Counted from the first letter of the stretch, positions 1-7,035 are shown. The stretch: 9,819 nucleotides of DNA from Deltaproteobacteria bacterium (GCA_003647375.1 QMMS01000167.1:1-9819), one strand, 5' to 3'. Numbers and translations: made by a program. The notes: generated by a model from the letters alone, not told the origin.

Positions 1-1
1 C

Positions 2-499
2 TTTGATATGGCGCCGACGGCATTGACCATGCGATTTTTTTCCCTGCCGTTTATCACCCTTGTCTGGCTCAAAGAGCTGCTTAAACTGAGAAAAAACATC
101 TACACCAAGAAAGAGATCATATCGAAAATAAAGCTTGGCAGAAAAGAGATTGAGCAGGACAAGGTCAAAGCCAAACTGGAAGAGCTGATCAATGACAACC
201 AGCATTTGCAAGAATACTTTACCGCCCGTGAGACGAAAATCAACCTGGTGGTCAACAATGATCGCTTGTCCTTTTCGGAAGCCGTTCGCACAAAGCAGAA
301 ACTGACGAAAATTGGAATCCCGATAAATCGTGTCGTCGTAAATAAAGTTCAAAACAATGAAATCACAGAAAGCTTAAGGGCTGAATTCAACGACTACAAA
401 ATGACTCTCTTTCCGTTGGCTTCGGGGGGATTATTAGGATTAGAAACACTTCAATTATATCTGGATAAAAATCAAAATGTTTTAAATGATTTGCCGTGA
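2..499 (+). CDS. ArsA-family anion-transporting ATPase, C-terminal part (5' end outside window)
   Basis: The reading frame is already open at base 2, so this is the 3' part of a gene that begins before the window; the ATG at base 8 is internal. The first residues, FDMAPTALTMRFFSLP, match the ArsA/Get3 switch II region (DTAPTGHTLRLL-type), in which the Asp helps couple ATP hydrolysis to conformational change. A charged helical middle section follows, and near residues 79-115 the segment VVNNDRLSFSEAVRTKQKL...RVVVNKV matches the ArsA C-terminal Rossmann strand and helix (V.pe.lsl.Et.R....L...VVNrv). The P-loop must lie upstream and cannot be checked. Members are soluble dimeric ATPases used in arsenite efflux or in tail-anchored-protein-like roles; no ArsB, ArsD or ArsR gene is visible here, so an arsenic function is not supported. 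The next gene starts about 100 bases downstream on the same strand. Confidence 0.85.
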   Translation, partial: FDMAPTALTMRFFSLPFITLVWLKELLKLRKNIYTKKEIISKIKLGRKEIEQDKVKAKLEELINDNQHLQEYFTARETKINLVVNNDRLSFSEAVRTKQKLTKIGIPINRVVVNKVQNNEITESLRAEFNDYKMTLFPLASGGLLGLETLQLYLDKNQNVLNDLP

Positions 500-595
500 C
501 AGAAGTTACCCACACTGTTCACGGAATAGCGGTTGTCATCTTTTTTGATACATAAAGCATGATAAAATTACAACACATGGCCTGAGAGTCGAAAA

Positions 596-1000
596 ATGGA
601 TCTGTTTGCCCAACTCAGAAAAATGAATCTTCTTTTGATTGACGATGACGAGTGGGTAAGGGATTCCCTGCGGCTATTTTTCGAAAGTGAGGGCTGTAAA
701 ATTACGGTCTTGGAGACCGCTGAAGAAGGACTCGACCTGATCAAACACCAATATTTCGACATTATCATTATCGATTTCCACCTTCCAGGGATGGACGGCA
801 TTGAGTTTATTAAACAACTCTCCACGAAACAGGCCAATTCGTTAAACATTTTAATTACAGCCTTCGGAAACAGGGACATCCTTTCCAGGGCACAAAAAGC
901 CGGCATTCAAGAATTCATTGCCAAGCCTTTTACTTCCGAAGTTATAGAAACATCTCTACGGAAGCTAATCAGTATGCCGGAATATAGGCCAGCGCATTGA
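596..1000 (+). CDS. single-domain response regulator (CheY-like receiver)
   Basis: The 134-residue protein is one receiver domain with no output domain. Visible landmarks are the acidic cluster D16-D17-D18 that binds Mg2+, the phospho-acceptor D60 in IIIIDFHLPGMDG, the switch Thr T88 in LITAF, the aromatic switch F107, and the conserved K110-P111 of the beta5-alpha5 turn. All catalytic positions are therefore present and phosphorylation is expected. The start is chosen because a GAGAG stretch lies about 8 bases upstream; an internal ATG at codon 10 would also leave the domain complete. No histidine kinase or partner is encoded in the window, so its input and target are unknown; such stand-alone receivers act by protein-protein contact or within phosphorelays. 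It follows the ArsA-type gene by 96 bases on the same strand and may be cotranscribed. I found no good sigma-70 promoter in that gap. Confidence 0.93.
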   Translation: MDLFAQLRKMNLLLIDDDEWVRDSLRLFFESEGCKITVLETAEEGLDLIKHQYFDIIIIDFHLPGMDGIEFIKQLSTKQANSLNILITAFGNRDILSRAQKAGIQEFIAKPFTSEVIETSLRKLISMPEYRPAH

Positions 1001-1104
1001 TCATACAGAGCATTCGTTTGAATAGAGTATCGGATTCGGCCGGAATTTAACTTCCATTCAACGCTTACTCGCTGATTGGCTCTCATCTCACGGGCCTTGG
1101 CGAC

Positions 1105-1971
1105 GTGGCATCCGGACCGGCTGAGGTGCTCGCCTTTGTAAACGGTGCCCAAATCTCGGAAGGGGGTTATACTATATTCGGGCTCCCAAGCCGCAACCGC
1201 CATGGTACGACCAATATAACTACCACCATAGAGGGGTTGAAAAACCGGGTCGATTTCAGAGAGGCTGTGGATTATGTGGTAACGGAGTTTGGGGTGGCTA
1301 GTCTCAAGGGCCTCACACTCCGGGAGCGGGCACAGGCATTGATTGAAATCGCACATCCCGACAACCGTGTCGAATTGATTGCTGCTGCAAAGAGAGAAAA
1401 CATACTCTATCGTGACCAGATCTACCTGGCAGAAAGCGTCCGCTATTTTCCTTCACACATCAACGAGTGCCACCAATTCAAGAGCGGCGTAGTGATCCGG
1501 TTCAGGCCCATCAGGCCTTCGGACGAAGAAGAAATGCGACGACTCTTTTACCGGTTTTCAGACGAATCAGTGTACTATCGATATTTTTCCGCTCTCAAGA
1601 CCATGCCGCATACCCGCATGCAGACCTACGTCAACGTAGACTGGAGCGATGTGATGTCCATCGTTGGTATTGTCGGCAAACCAGGACAAGGGGCTATCGT
1701 CGCCGAAGCGAGATACCTCGTGGAGCCAAACGGTCAGTGGGCTGAAATCGCATTTGTCGTAGACGAATCCTATCAGAATATCGGGATTTCCACCTATCTT
1801 TTCAATCTTCTCGTCAGGCTGGCCCAAAAAAAAGGCATCAAGGGTTTTTGGGCTGACGTACTCTTTTCCAACTCTGCCATGATGAAGGTTTTTTCTAAAA
1901 GCAGCCTGCAAGTTATGAAGGAATTAGAAGAGGGTGTCTACCATGTCACTATGCCGTTTGATTCGCCCTAG
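1105..1971 (+). pseudogene. N-terminally truncated acetyl-CoA hydrolase/transferase-GNAT fusion (remnant)
   Basis: The 288-codon frame (GTG start; open without start codon from 1051) carries two parts. Residues about 1-110 match the C-terminal end of acetyl-CoA hydrolases/CoA transferases: SEGGYTIFGLPS, then VDYVVTEFGVASLKGLTLRERAQALIEIAHP (residues 49-85). Residues about 128-285 are a GNAT acetyltransferase domain with AEIAFVVDESYQNIGIS at the acetyl-CoA loop (QNIGIS, 224-229; the last position is Ser where Gly/Ala is usual). The known fusion is around 600 residues or more; here the N-terminal CoA-transferase half, including the catalytic Glu region, is absent, and the space is occupied by the response regulator. 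The hydrolase glycine loop (SGxGGQxDF) is replaced by SGPAEVLAF. No Shine-Dalgarno sequence precedes the GTG. I infer a decayed gene, though the GNAT half could still be expressed. Hydrolase activity is very unlikely. Confidence 0.72.
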
Positions 1972-2054
1972 CAAGGTGCTGAAGAGCGTTGTGAGAAAGA
2001 GGTGTATACCGCGAATCGCTTTCTCGAGAAGGTTGCCGCCAGGCGAAGAAGTTA

Positions 2055-2627
2055 ATGACCCGCTATCGGATTCGCCATCTCCCAGTGACGCGACAAAACA
2101 GCACCCTGATCGGTATCGTCAGCGACCGCGATATCCGAAGTGCTATGCCGTCAAAGTATTTTCATGACCAAAGGACCGGGGAGATTGAAACGGGAAGGAA
2201 TACCGGCATTCTGGTTCAAGAAATTATGACCAAGAATCTCGTTTCCGTTTCATTGTCCTCAACCATTCAGGATGCGCTTTTGCTGATCGAAAAAACACGG
2301 GTGGGGGCCTTTCCGGTGGTGGATGAGAATTTTAAGATAGTGGGTATTGTTTCGGACAGGGATCTGTTGAATGCATTTATCAATGTGTTGGGCGTCAAGG
2401 AACCGGGAGTCTTGCTGGGCATCGTAGTTGATGAGAACATAGAGGAGATGGAGCGAATCATCCACGCCCTTATTGCGGAAAACATTACTTTTGGTTCCAT
2501 TCTCGTTTATAGGGACTGGAGCCCAGGCAAACGGGCCGTGTTTCCCTATCTGTTGACTAAGAACGTTGTCAATCTAAAGCAGAAACTCCGCGATATGGGA
2601 TATGACATCATAGATCCGGTTGAGTAG
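2055..2627 (+). CDS. CBS-pair protein with ACT-like C-terminal domain (AcuB-like), first CBS domain shortened
   Basis: The 190-residue soluble protein has a partial first CBS motif (residues 1-33, RYRIRHLPV...LIGIVSDRDIRSA), a complete second CBS domain (54-112, VQEIMTKNLVSVSLSSTIQDA...GIVSDRDLLNAF), and an ACT-like tail (about 115-188). CBS pairs bind adenosine nucleotides and sense energy state; the AcuB-like arrangement is known beside acetyl-CoA and acetoin metabolism genes, which fits the acetyl-CoA hydrolase remnant upstream. The family usually begins about 25-30 residues earlier with a strand and the first helix. The same frame is open back to 1995 and reads QAKKLM just before the ATG, so the missing helix is partly encoded but lacks a start codon; a frameshift near 2035-2045 is likely. 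ATG 2055 has only a weak AGG/GAAG ribosome site. The protein may be functional, altered, or decaying. Confidence 0.75.
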   Translation: MTRYRIRHLPVTRQNSTLIGIVSDRDIRSAMPSKYFHDQRTGEIETGRNTGILVQEIMTKNLVSVSLSSTIQDALLLIEKTRVGAFPVVDENFKIVGIVSDRDLLNAFINVLGVKEPGVLLGIVVDENIEEMERIIHALIAENITFGSILVYRDWSPGKRAVFPYLLTKNVVNLKQKLRDMGYDIIDPVE

Positions 2628-3044
2628 TACATAGAACAGCGGCGCTAAAACTGCTAATTTGGGTAGAACAGGGGGCATCCCGATGCTTATTTGATAGTGA
2701 CTCGCAACAGTTCTTTATTAGAGAGTGTTAAAACAACCTCTGGAATTTTCGGATCGCCCAGAGCACCGTGATAAACCGGCATAGAGTAGGGAATAAGTTT
2801 AGGATTTTAGATAAATTAACTTGGATTGAACTTAATTTTACCGAAAAGAAAGATTAGTTTCACGATTCTTAAGCTGACAACCTCATAAAATAGTGAAGAT
2901 TTAGCCTTTCTTACAAAAGCGTGCCAATTGAGATTATGAAATCGAATCTTCAATCCTTATAAATCTGGCGGCATAACCAAATCTTTATCGGTCTACATTT
3001 TATTTAGTAGTTGATTTCTTTATGGAATTGCGGAATTTACTGGT
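2628..3044. other. AT-rich intergenic gap between convergent genes
   Basis: The 417-base gap lies between the 3' end of the CBS gene (plus) and the 3' end of the PLP enzyme (minus). I see no RNA gene, no hairpin followed by a T tract, and no insertion-sequence ends. A short perfect dyad GCATC-CC-GATGC at 2675-2686 has too small a loop to be a terminator. The only coding-like signal is a 31-codon minus-strand ORF, listed separately. The gap may be the relic of a deleted or decayed gene, which would fit the truncated genes to its left. Confidence 0.6.
2687..2782 (-). CDS. short ORF or gene remnant, unrecognised
   Basis: A 31-codon minus-strand frame starts MPVYHGALGDPKIPEVV and ends in LRVTIK before TAA. 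Its composition looks protein-like (GDPKIPEVV followed by alternating hydrophobic and charged residues) rather than random for AT-rich DNA. There is no recognisable ribosome binding site upstream, and the same frame reaches a stop 11 codons before the ATG. I recognise no family. It could be the 3' end of a gene whose upstream part was lost, or chance. Confidence 0.25.
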   Translation of the reverse strand: MPVYHGALGDPKIPEVVLTLSNKELLRVTIK

Positions 3045-4283
3045 TCAAACTAATTCTCCCAAGGCCTCGACCAGCCTGCTGACATCCTGCTCGGTGTTGT
3101 AATGCACGAGACTTATCCTGACGACCCCATCTTCCGGGTCCTGAATGCCCAGAGCCTCTATGCAGCGAAGCGCGTAAAAGTGCCCGTTGTGGACCGCAAT
3201 ATCCCTTTCCACAAGCTTTTTGACGGCATCACCCGACGACATGCCGTCTATGGTAATGGAAATGGTTGCCGCACGTGATCCTGCCTGGGCTTGATCCTGG
3301 CCGATGATTCTCGAACCGGGGATGGCCTTGACGGCCTCTAAAATCCGATTGGCCTGAGTGGTTTCGTGCTCGGCAAAAAGATCGAATACCCTTGTGGCTT
3401 TGGCGTGAAAGCCGGGTTGCGAATCATCGAAATGGTGCCCATACACGGTCTCGATGTACTCCCGTAGACCGGCCAGCGCGCCGATTTGAGCATGCAGGGG
3501 GCCGGCGGGGTTGAAATTGTAGCGTGGAATATCCCTGTTGAAATAGTGCCCCTGGGGCTCGATGTTGTCCAGAATCGCTGGCCTGCCCCACATGACCCCC
3601 AAATGAGTCCCGAAGGTCTTGTAAGTGCTGAACAGGTAAAAATCCAGGCCGCTGGCATTTACGTCCAGCACCCGGTGAGGGGCAAATGATACCCCGTCTC
3701 CAATGGCTATAGCGCCCACATCATGGGTCATGCTGCAGATGGTTTCAAAATCGTTCATGGTTCCCACGATGTTGGAGCAGAGGGAAAAACAGACCAGGCG
3801 GGTGTTACCGCTGATCAGACGATCGAGATCTTCCAGGGAAAGCTCACCGGTTTGCGGATCGATACGCCACTCTTTCAGGACCGCCCCGAACTCCTCCATT
3901 CGGCGCCAGCACCCGATATTGGCCTCGTGGTCCTGGTTGGTGACGATGATCTCGTCCCCCGGCTTTAATGTTGGCCGAACAGCCTGTGCCAGCACGTAAG
4001 TATTCATGGAAGTTGAAGGGCCCAGGGTCAGTTCGTCCGGATGACAGTTAAGCAGACCGGCTATGGCCTGGTAGCCGGCATCCATGCTCTCGCCAGCGGC
4101 AATAGAAGATTGGAAGGAGCCGTAAGGCTGGACCTTGGTGAACTGGAAAAACTCGTGCAGGCGGTCGATGACCTGGTGCGGGACATAAGAGCCGCCTGCG
4201 TTTTCGAACATGGCCCAACGTGCTGTTTCGGGGTTGCTGAAAACAGGGTATTGGGCGCGGATAAATTTCAAATCTAATGTCAT
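3045..4283 (-). CDS. class-V PLP-dependent aminotransferase, 'cysteine desulfurase-like' without the catalytic Cys
   Basis: The 412-residue cytosolic protein is a full-length fold-type I PLP enzyme of the SufS/NifS-related class V group. Landmarks: GPSTSMNTYVLAQ (88-100) for the phosphate cup, H119 in NQDHEAN stacking over the PLP ring, D196 in AIGDGVSFAPH contacting the pyridine nitrogen, and the Schiff-base K222 in STYKTFGTHLGV. Where SufS/NifS have the sulfur-accepting Cys in an RxGHHCA loop, this protein reads HNGHFYA (366-371), with Phe-Tyr in place of His-Cys. That is typical of the 'cysteine desulfurase-like' family (the VC1184-type subgroup). Sulfur transfer is thus unlikely; an aminotransferase, lyase or decarboxylase reaction is more plausible, with unknown substrate. 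The ATG is preceded by AAGGG about 11 bases upstream. It lies 120 bases after the ABC ATPase gene on the same strand, suggesting a role with the imported amino acid. Confidence 0.88.
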   Translation of the reverse strand: MTLDLKFIRAQYPVFSNPETARWAMFENAGGSYVPHQVIDRLHEFFQFTKVQPYGSFQSSIAAGESMDAGYQAIAGLLNCHPDELTLGPSTSMNTYVLAQAVRPTLKPGDEIIVTNQDHEANIGCWRRMEEFGAVLKEWRIDPQTGELSLEDLDRLISGNTRLVCFSLCSNIVGTMNDFETICSMTHDVGAIAIGDGVSFAPHRVLDVNASGLDFYLFSTYKTFGTHLGVMWGRPAILDNIEPQGHYFNRDIPRYNFNPAGPLHAQIGALAGLREYIETVYGHHFDDSQPGFHAKATRVFDLFAEHETTQANRILEAVKAIPGSRIIGQDQAQAGSRAATISITIDGMSSGDAVKKLVERDIAVHNGHFYALRCIEALGIQDPEDGVVRISLVHYNTEQDVSRLVEALGELV

Positions 4284-4357
4284 ATTCTTTTTCCCTTCGG
4301 TAAAAGCTTTATCAAATTTTTAATAAGCCGTATGCTTTATCCGCCTACCATAATTTG

Positions 4358-4374
4358 CCGCATGAGTCATGCGG
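4358..4374 (-). terminator. intergenic hairpin between ABC ATPase and PLP enzyme genes (possible attenuator or weak terminator)
   Basis: CCGCATG (4358-4364), a 3-base loop AGT, and CATGCGG (4368-4374) form a perfect 7-bp GC-rich hairpin, 30 bases after the ATPase stop codon. In the minus-strand transcript it is followed by GCAAATTATGG, not by a T run, so it is not a classical intrinsic terminator. It may stabilise the 3' end of the transporter mRNA or reduce readthrough into the PLP enzyme gene. Confidence 0.45.
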
Positions 4375-4403
4375 ATTCTTCGGGAAAAATCGCTCAACTC
4401 AGG

Positions 4404-5165
4404 TTAAAGAATATGAGCCAGGAACTGCTTGCTGCGCTCCTCCTTGGGATTGGTAAACATCTCTTCTGGTGACCCCTCTTCTATCCAGTTGCCGCCATCC
4501 ATGATAAACACCCGGCTGGAAACATCACGGGCAAAATGCATCTCGTGGGTCACGGCAATAATGGTCATGCCCTCATTGGCCAGGCGCTCCATTACATCCA
4601 CTACCTCACCCACCAGCTCAGGATCAAGGGCTGATGTCGGTTCATCAAAAAGCATTATCTTGGGCTTCATTGCCAGGCTCCGGGCAATGGCAACACGCTG
4701 CTGCTGACCACCCGAAAGTCGCGCCGGAAATTCATCGCGTTTATCAGAGAGACCAACCCAATCAAGCAGCTCCTCGGCATAGGGGGTGGCCTCTTTTTTG
4801 GTCTGGCCCAATACCGTTACGGGCCCTTCCATGACATTTCCGATGGCGGTCATGTGGGGAAACAGGTTAAAGGCCTGAAAACACATCCCGGTCTTTTTGC
4901 GGATATCAAGGATTTTTGCGGCATGGTCCTTTGACTTTTCACCGGCCTTAATAGCCACACCATCCACCTCAATGGTCCCGGCGGTAGGCTCTTCCAAAAA
5001 ATTGATACACCGCAGCAGGGTGCTTTTGCCCGATCCGGAAGGACCCAGGATGGATACCACCTCGCCCACACTCACATCCAGATCGATACCGTCCAGCACA
5101 TGCAGATCCTGGCCAAAGACCTTGTGAAGATTTCGAATTTTGACCATTACGTTATTGTTGCTCAT
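4404..5165 (-). CDS. polar amino-acid ABC transporter, ATP-binding subunit (GlnQ/HisP type)
   Basis: The 253-residue peripheral ATPase powers import through the permease encoded just upstream. All nucleotide-binding elements are present: Walker [10 protein letters not shown] (41-49), Q-loop Q97 in [12 protein letters not shown], signature LSGGQQQR (150-157), Walker B IMLFDE (170-175), D-loop SALD (178-181) and switch H207 in VTHEM. The family-specific [13 protein letters not shown] after Walker A is typical of polar amino-acid transporters. The start chosen is ATG 5165 ([10 protein letters not shown]): it overlaps the permease stop codon as ATGA and has GAGGGG 8 bases upstream. A longer frame from 5237 would add 24 residues lying entirely within the permease gene and is rejected. 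Translational coupling to the permease is likely. Substrate specificity cannot be read from this subunit. Confidence 0.95.
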   Translation of the reverse strand: MSNNNVMVKIRNLHKVFGQDLHVLDGIDLDVSVGEVVSILGPSGSGKSTLLRCINFLEEPTAGTIEVDGVAIKAGEKSKDHAAKILDIRKKTGMCFQAFNLFPHMTAIGNVMEGPVTVLGQTKKEATPYAEELLDWVGLSDKRDEFPARLSGGQQQRVAIARSLAMKPKIMLFDEPTSALDPELVGEVVDVMERLANEGMTIIAVTHEMHFARDVSSRVFIMDGGNWIEEGSPEEMFTNPKEERSKQFLAHIL

Positions 5166-6028
5166 CCGTTTTCCCCTCTCTCTCCCCGGGCCATATGTTT
5201 TTCGATTCTCTCCTGTACGGTCTGCAGGACAATGCACATCACCCAGTAGATCGCCGCCACCAGGATCAGCATCTCCAGGGATTGAAAATAACGTCGCCCG
5301 ATTTTTATGGCCCGGAAGCTGAGTTCCCAGACCCCCATCAGAGAAACCAGTGAAGAATCCTTGACCATGGCGATAAATTCATTGGAGACTGGAGGGATAA
5401 TGACCCGCAGGGCCTGGGGAAAGATGACCCTGCGCATGGTCTGCGCGCCGGTCATACCTAACGCTTTGGCCGCCTCACCCTGGCCGATCTTTATGGATTG
5501 AATTCCGGCTCGTACCGTTTCGGTCATATAGGCACCGTAGCACACGGCGAGAGCCATGATACCGGCCGGTATGGCAGGCAGGGTCAGATATTTCTGAATC
5601 CCCACCAGGCCAAGCCTCTCAAGAGCACCACCGATCTGGGGAAGGGCCAGGTACCACATGTAAACCTGCACCAGAAGAGGTGTGCCCCGTATCAACGACA
5701 CATAAAGGGTGGCCATGGCGTTGAAAATGGGATTACGAGAAAGTCTGCCCAGGGCACCGATGACGGCTAAAACACATGCCAGACTTATTGCCAGGACCGA
5801 TACCAGCAGGGTAAACCCGAGTCCCGTAAGAATAAACCCGATCCACTTGGACATAAATTTAAAGTCGAGACCCAGCACCACGAGGCCCACAACCATCAGC
5901 AGCACCAAAATCGCAAGGGAAATTCTTAAATTTCGACTGAAGTTCTTGCGTCTGGCATCTATCTGCTTCAACACCGCAAGGGCTTCCGGGGGAATTCCTC
6001 GCCCCGCAATACTGTTGGATTGGTTCAT
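5162..6028 (-). CDS. polar amino-acid ABC transporter, permease subunit (HisM/GlnP type)
   Basis: The 288-residue inner-membrane protein has a hydrophilic N-terminal tail of about 35 residues, a first hydrophobic segment (about 36-54), and the binding-protein-dependent permease domain from about 63. Diagnostic sequences are [15 protein letters not shown] (68-82), [16 protein letters not shown] (111-126) and the EAA loop [20 protein letters not shown] (184-203), which docks on the ATPase. Only one permease is encoded in the cassette, so a homodimer is expected. ATG 6028 is chosen because GGAG sits 7-8 bases upstream; the frame continues to a TTG at 6073 with no ribosome site, which would add 15 residues. 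The stop overlaps the ATPase start by 4 bases. The long N-terminal tail and extra first segment are slightly more than the 220-residue minimum of the family. Confidence 0.93.
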   Translation of the reverse strand: MNQSNSIAGRGIPPEALAVLKQIDARRKNFSRNLRISLAILVLLMVVGLVVLGLDFKFMSKWIGFILTGLGFTLLVSVLAISLACVLAVIGALGRLSRNPIFNAMATLYVSLIRGTPLLVQVYMWYLALPQIGGALERLGLVGIQKYLTLPAIPAGIMALAVCYGAYMTETVRAGIQSIKIGQGEAAKALGMTGAQTMRRVIFPQALRVIIPPVSNEFIAMVKDSSLVSLMGVWELSFRAIKIGRRYFQSLEMLILVAAIYWVMCIVLQTVQERIEKHMARGERGENG

Positions 6029-6080
6029 GTCGTCTCCAAACTGTATACTGTTTACGGAATCATGTTTTCCCAATTGAACA

Positions 6081-6123
6081 TCCGGTTTCCCCTATGCAAA
6101 AAAAATAATAGAGAGAAACCGGA
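6081..6123 (-). promoter_or_regulatory. long hairpin in the binding-protein/permease intercistronic gap
   Basis: TCCGGTTTC (6081-6089) and GAAACCGGA (6115-6123) are perfect 9-bp inverted arms; inside them CTAT (6092-6095) pairs with ATAG (6108-6111), leaving a 12-base apical loop containing eight A/T pairs in a row. The structure sits 14 bases after the binding-protein stop codon and about 50 bases before the permease start. Such structures between a periplasmic binding protein gene and its permease gene are known to protect the upstream mRNA from 3' exonucleases, so that the binding protein is made in excess. That role is inferred here from position and structure. Confidence 0.65.
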
Positions 6124-6136
6124 GATAACAACCATA

Positions 6137-6985
6137 CTATAGCTCGGGAATGAGGCTCACACCGTAAAACTGCTCGGAGAGATCCACCAGTGTTCCGTCT
6201 TTGTACATGGAAGCGAGAATCTCGTTCAGTTTTTTCAGCAAAGACTCACTATTGGGTCGGCTCTTGTCAAGGGCAAAGCTCAGATGCTCATAAAAGACAG
6301 GATCACCCAGCATCTTAATAGGGCAGCCTTTGCCGCAACCACTTTTCGCGGCTTCAAAAATGACGTTTTTGGCAGTGATTATTGCGTCAAGCCGGACACC
6401 GTCACCCAGAGCCAGATCTTCTATAGTGTTGGCATCTGTGGGATAGGTAGTGATTTTACCCGCCTTCCAATCCTGAAATTTAATCTTGGTCCCCACAAGC
6501 TCAAGATCATTATTCAGATATCGGTCATAGGTGGTTTCGGTGGCTACACCGATGTGTTTGCCGGCCAGATCCTTGAGGCTTTTAATGGTGGTGTTGCTCT
6601 TGTGTACGGCAAACTGGGCCGGTGTGCTGTAGTAGGGCATGGTGAAATGAAGTGCCTTAGTACGCTCCACGGTGGGAGTCATGGAACCGATGGAGAGATC
6701 CCAGCGTTTACCCCAATTGCCGGAAGTGATAAGATCCCAGTCCGGTGTTATGAATTTAACCTTTACACCCAGGCGTTTGGCAACTTCCTTGGCCACGCTG
6801 ATATCAAAGCCTTCCAGTTCACCCTTGTCGTTGAGAAAACTCTGCGGGGCATAATTGGCATCCGTGGAGACTTTTATTACCCCGGCCGCCATGATCTCAT
6901 CCAGAACCGAGCCGGCAAAAGCACTGCCTGCACCAACAAATACAAAACTGACGATCAACAATCCCACAAACAATAGTCTTTTCAT
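6137..6985 (-). CDS. periplasmic amino-acid-binding protein of an ABC transporter (SBP family 3)
   Basis: The 282-residue precursor has a classical signal peptide (MKRLLFVGLL...GAGSAFA) with likely cleavage after Ala24; there is no lipobox Cys, so the mature protein is soluble in the periplasm. Family 3 landmarks are IKVSTDANYAPQSF (37-50), GELEGFDISVAKEVAKRLG (55-73; D61), the ligand carboxylate-binding Arg R108 in GSMTPTVERTKALHFTMPYY, and the lobe-2 GKHIGVATETTYDRYL (142-157). These indicate an alpha-amino-acid ligand; which one cannot be read. Two oddities are the insert SGNWGKRWD (88-96) before the hinge and a C217-x3-C221 pair that could form a disulfide. AAGGAG lies 7-8 bases before the ATG. 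It is the first gene of a right-to-left operon with the permease and ATPase. Confidence 0.94.
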   Translation of the reverse strand: MKRLLFVGLLIVSFVFVGAGSAFAGSVLDEIMAAGVIKVSTDANYAPQSFLNDKGELEGFDISVAKEVAKRLGVKVKFITPDWDLITSGNWGKRWDLSIGSMTPTVERTKALHFTMPYYSTPAQFAVHKSNTTIKSLKDLAGKHIGVATETTYDRYLNNDLELVGTKIKFQDWKAGKITTYPTDANTIEDLALGDGVRLDAIITAKNVIFEAAKSGCGKGCPIKMLGDPVFYEHLSFALDKSRPNSESLLKKLNEILASMYKDGTLVDLSEQFYGVSLIPEL

Positions 6986-7035
6986 TTAGCATCTCCTTTT
7001 GAAAAATTAATGATTTTTTCCCTCTCAGAAAGGGC

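Noticed and set aside
533..568. Candidate promoter TTGTCA with TAAAAT upstream of the response regulator
   Set aside because: The spacing is 24 bases, far from the 16-18 required, and no other -35/-10 pair fits.
907..1356. 149-codon minus-strand frame across the response regulator end and the hydrolase remnant
   Set aside because: Its translation has no recognisable family, and the opposite strand carries clear conserved protein motifs.
1934..2167. 77-codon plus-strand frame bridging the GNAT remnant and CBS gene
   Set aside because: It overlaps both genes in another frame, and its Arg/Pro/Ser-rich translation has no domain similarity.
2905..2935. Sigma-54-like TGGCACG on the minus strand in the intergenic gap
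   Set aside because: The -12 element is absent: the GC expected 10 bases after the GG is missing (TGTAA instead of TTGCA, and one base off).
3486..4277. Several plus-strand frames of 67-98 codons opposite the PLP enzyme gene
   Set aside because: They are shadows of the GC-rich coding strand with no start signals or recognisable domains.
5166..5237. 24-residue N-terminal extension of the ABC ATPase
   Set aside because: It lies inside the permease coding region, has no family similarity, and ATG 5165 has a good ribosome site and ATGA coupling.
6284..6976. Long 230-codon plus-strand frame opposite the binding-protein gene
   Set aside because: It lies wholly antisense to a well-supported gene with signal peptide, motifs and ribosome site; its translation shows no domain, and no ribosome site is evident.
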